A stretch of DNA of 6,848 nt. It comes from Calditerrivibrio sp. Lineage in GTDB: Bacteria > Chrysiogenota > Deferribacteres > Deferribacterales > Calditerrivibrionaceae. The stretch spans positions 1 to 6,848 of the forward strand of contig JAIWOA010000142.1 in assembly GCA_020217115.1 (NCBI GenBank), given 5' to 3'. The position numbers and the translations under genes are program-made. The notes under the pieces were generated by a model, which saw only the letters and a list, made by a program, of their open reading frames with translations, ran no database searches and was not told the origin of the DNA. Below are positions 6,708-6,848 of this stretch, piece after piece. Positions within the stretch are counted from its first letter, which is position 1; each line of letters opens with the position of its first letter.

Positions 6708-6757
6708 AATATTGACTGCTATTTTTTGTAAGTTAAGTAAAAAAATATTGACAGTTA
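6708..6757 (+). repeat. Two direct copies of a -35-like element upstream of rpsT
   Basis: AATATTGACTGCTA (6708-6721) and AATATTGACAGTTA (6744-6757) match at 12 of 14 bases and start 36 bases apart. Each contains a -35 hexamer (TTGACT and TTGACA). They could represent tandem rpsT promoters. Only the second has an acceptable -10 partner, and the first has at best TAAGTA at 6734. Between mcp and rpsT (6666-6813) I see no gene and no clear terminator hairpin, only AT-rich DNA with T runs. Confidence 0.5.
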
Positions 6758-6776
6758 ATCAAATATAGTGTAAAGA
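6748..6776 (+). promoter_or_regulatory. Promoter of rpsT
   Basis: A perfect TTGACA (6748-6753) is followed after 17 bases by TAAAGA (6771-6776), with TG immediately before the -10 box. Transcription would start near 6783, about 30 bases before the rpsT ATG. The strong -35 box and short leader suit a constitutively expressed ribosomal protein gene. Confidence 0.6.
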
Positions 6777-6813
6777 TTTAGTCCTTTTTGAGAAATTTAT
6801 ACGAGGTGAATTA

Positions 6814-6848
6814 ATGGCTCATACAGCTTCTGCAAAGAAAAGAATCAG
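6814..6848 (+). CDS. rpsT: 30S ribosomal protein S20, N-terminal fragment (gene continues past the window)
   Basis: The 11 complete codons read MAHTASAKKRI. This matches the very conserved N-terminus of ribosomal protein S20 (MANIKSAKKR in Escherichia coli), which binds 16S rRNA in the body of the small subunit. The AKKR core is present. A strong ribosome binding site, GAGGTGA (6803-6809), lies 4 bases before the ATG, and a good promoter lies upstream. Only the first 35 bases are present, so the call rests on a short but distinctive stretch. Confidence 0.8.
   Translation, partial: MAHTASAKKRI

Overview
The window is AT-rich chromosomal DNA (roughly one third G+C by eye). It reads as a bacterium that oxidises organic acids, probably anaerobic and motile. 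A LldF-LldE fusion paired with a LUD-domain LldG is an arrangement I recall from sulfate reducers such as Desulfovibrio. With the long acyl-CoA dehydrogenase and the AT-rich base composition, it fits a Deferribacterota- or Desulfobacterota-like organism. The taxonomic guess is inference. I see no mobile element, CRISPR array, tRNA or rRNA.

Layout. (1) 1-432, + strand: the C-terminal end of a long-type acyl-CoA dehydrogenase, cut by the window edge. (2) 464-493: a strong hairpin that can end both this gene and the operon converging on it. (3) 500-3116, - strand: a two-gene lactate-utilisation operon, lldG then an lldF-lldE fusion, with only 4 bases between the genes. (4) 3117-3259: a divergent control region with two facing sigma70-type promoters. 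Each has a TGGTnnnACCA-type palindrome at its predicted transcription start. (5) 3260-3976, + strand: a FadR-type GntR regulator that very likely binds those palindromes. (6) 4067-4849, + strand: an IclR-family regulator with its own near-consensus promoter and no obvious target beside it. (7) 5043-6665, + strand: a membrane-spanning methyl-accepting chemotaxis protein. (8) 6814-6848, + strand: the first codons of rpsT (ribosomal protein S20), behind its own promoter.

The best-supported unit is regulator, operators and lld operon. The GntR protein carries a FadR-like recognition helix and an FCD domain with all four metal ligands, as expected of a sensor of a small carboxylate. The operators match that helix, and the controlled operon encodes an iron-sulfur oxidoreductase for lactate or a related 2-hydroxy acid. 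The acyl-CoA dehydrogenase, IclR regulator and chemoreceptor are compatible with growth on organic or fatty acids, but nothing in the sequence ties them to lactate.

I found no entirely new system. The most notable points are the gene fusion, the paired operator architecture with 100 bp between centres, the short LldG, an A-loop hairpin beside the chemoreceptor ribosome binding site, and a repeated -35-like element upstream of rpsT.
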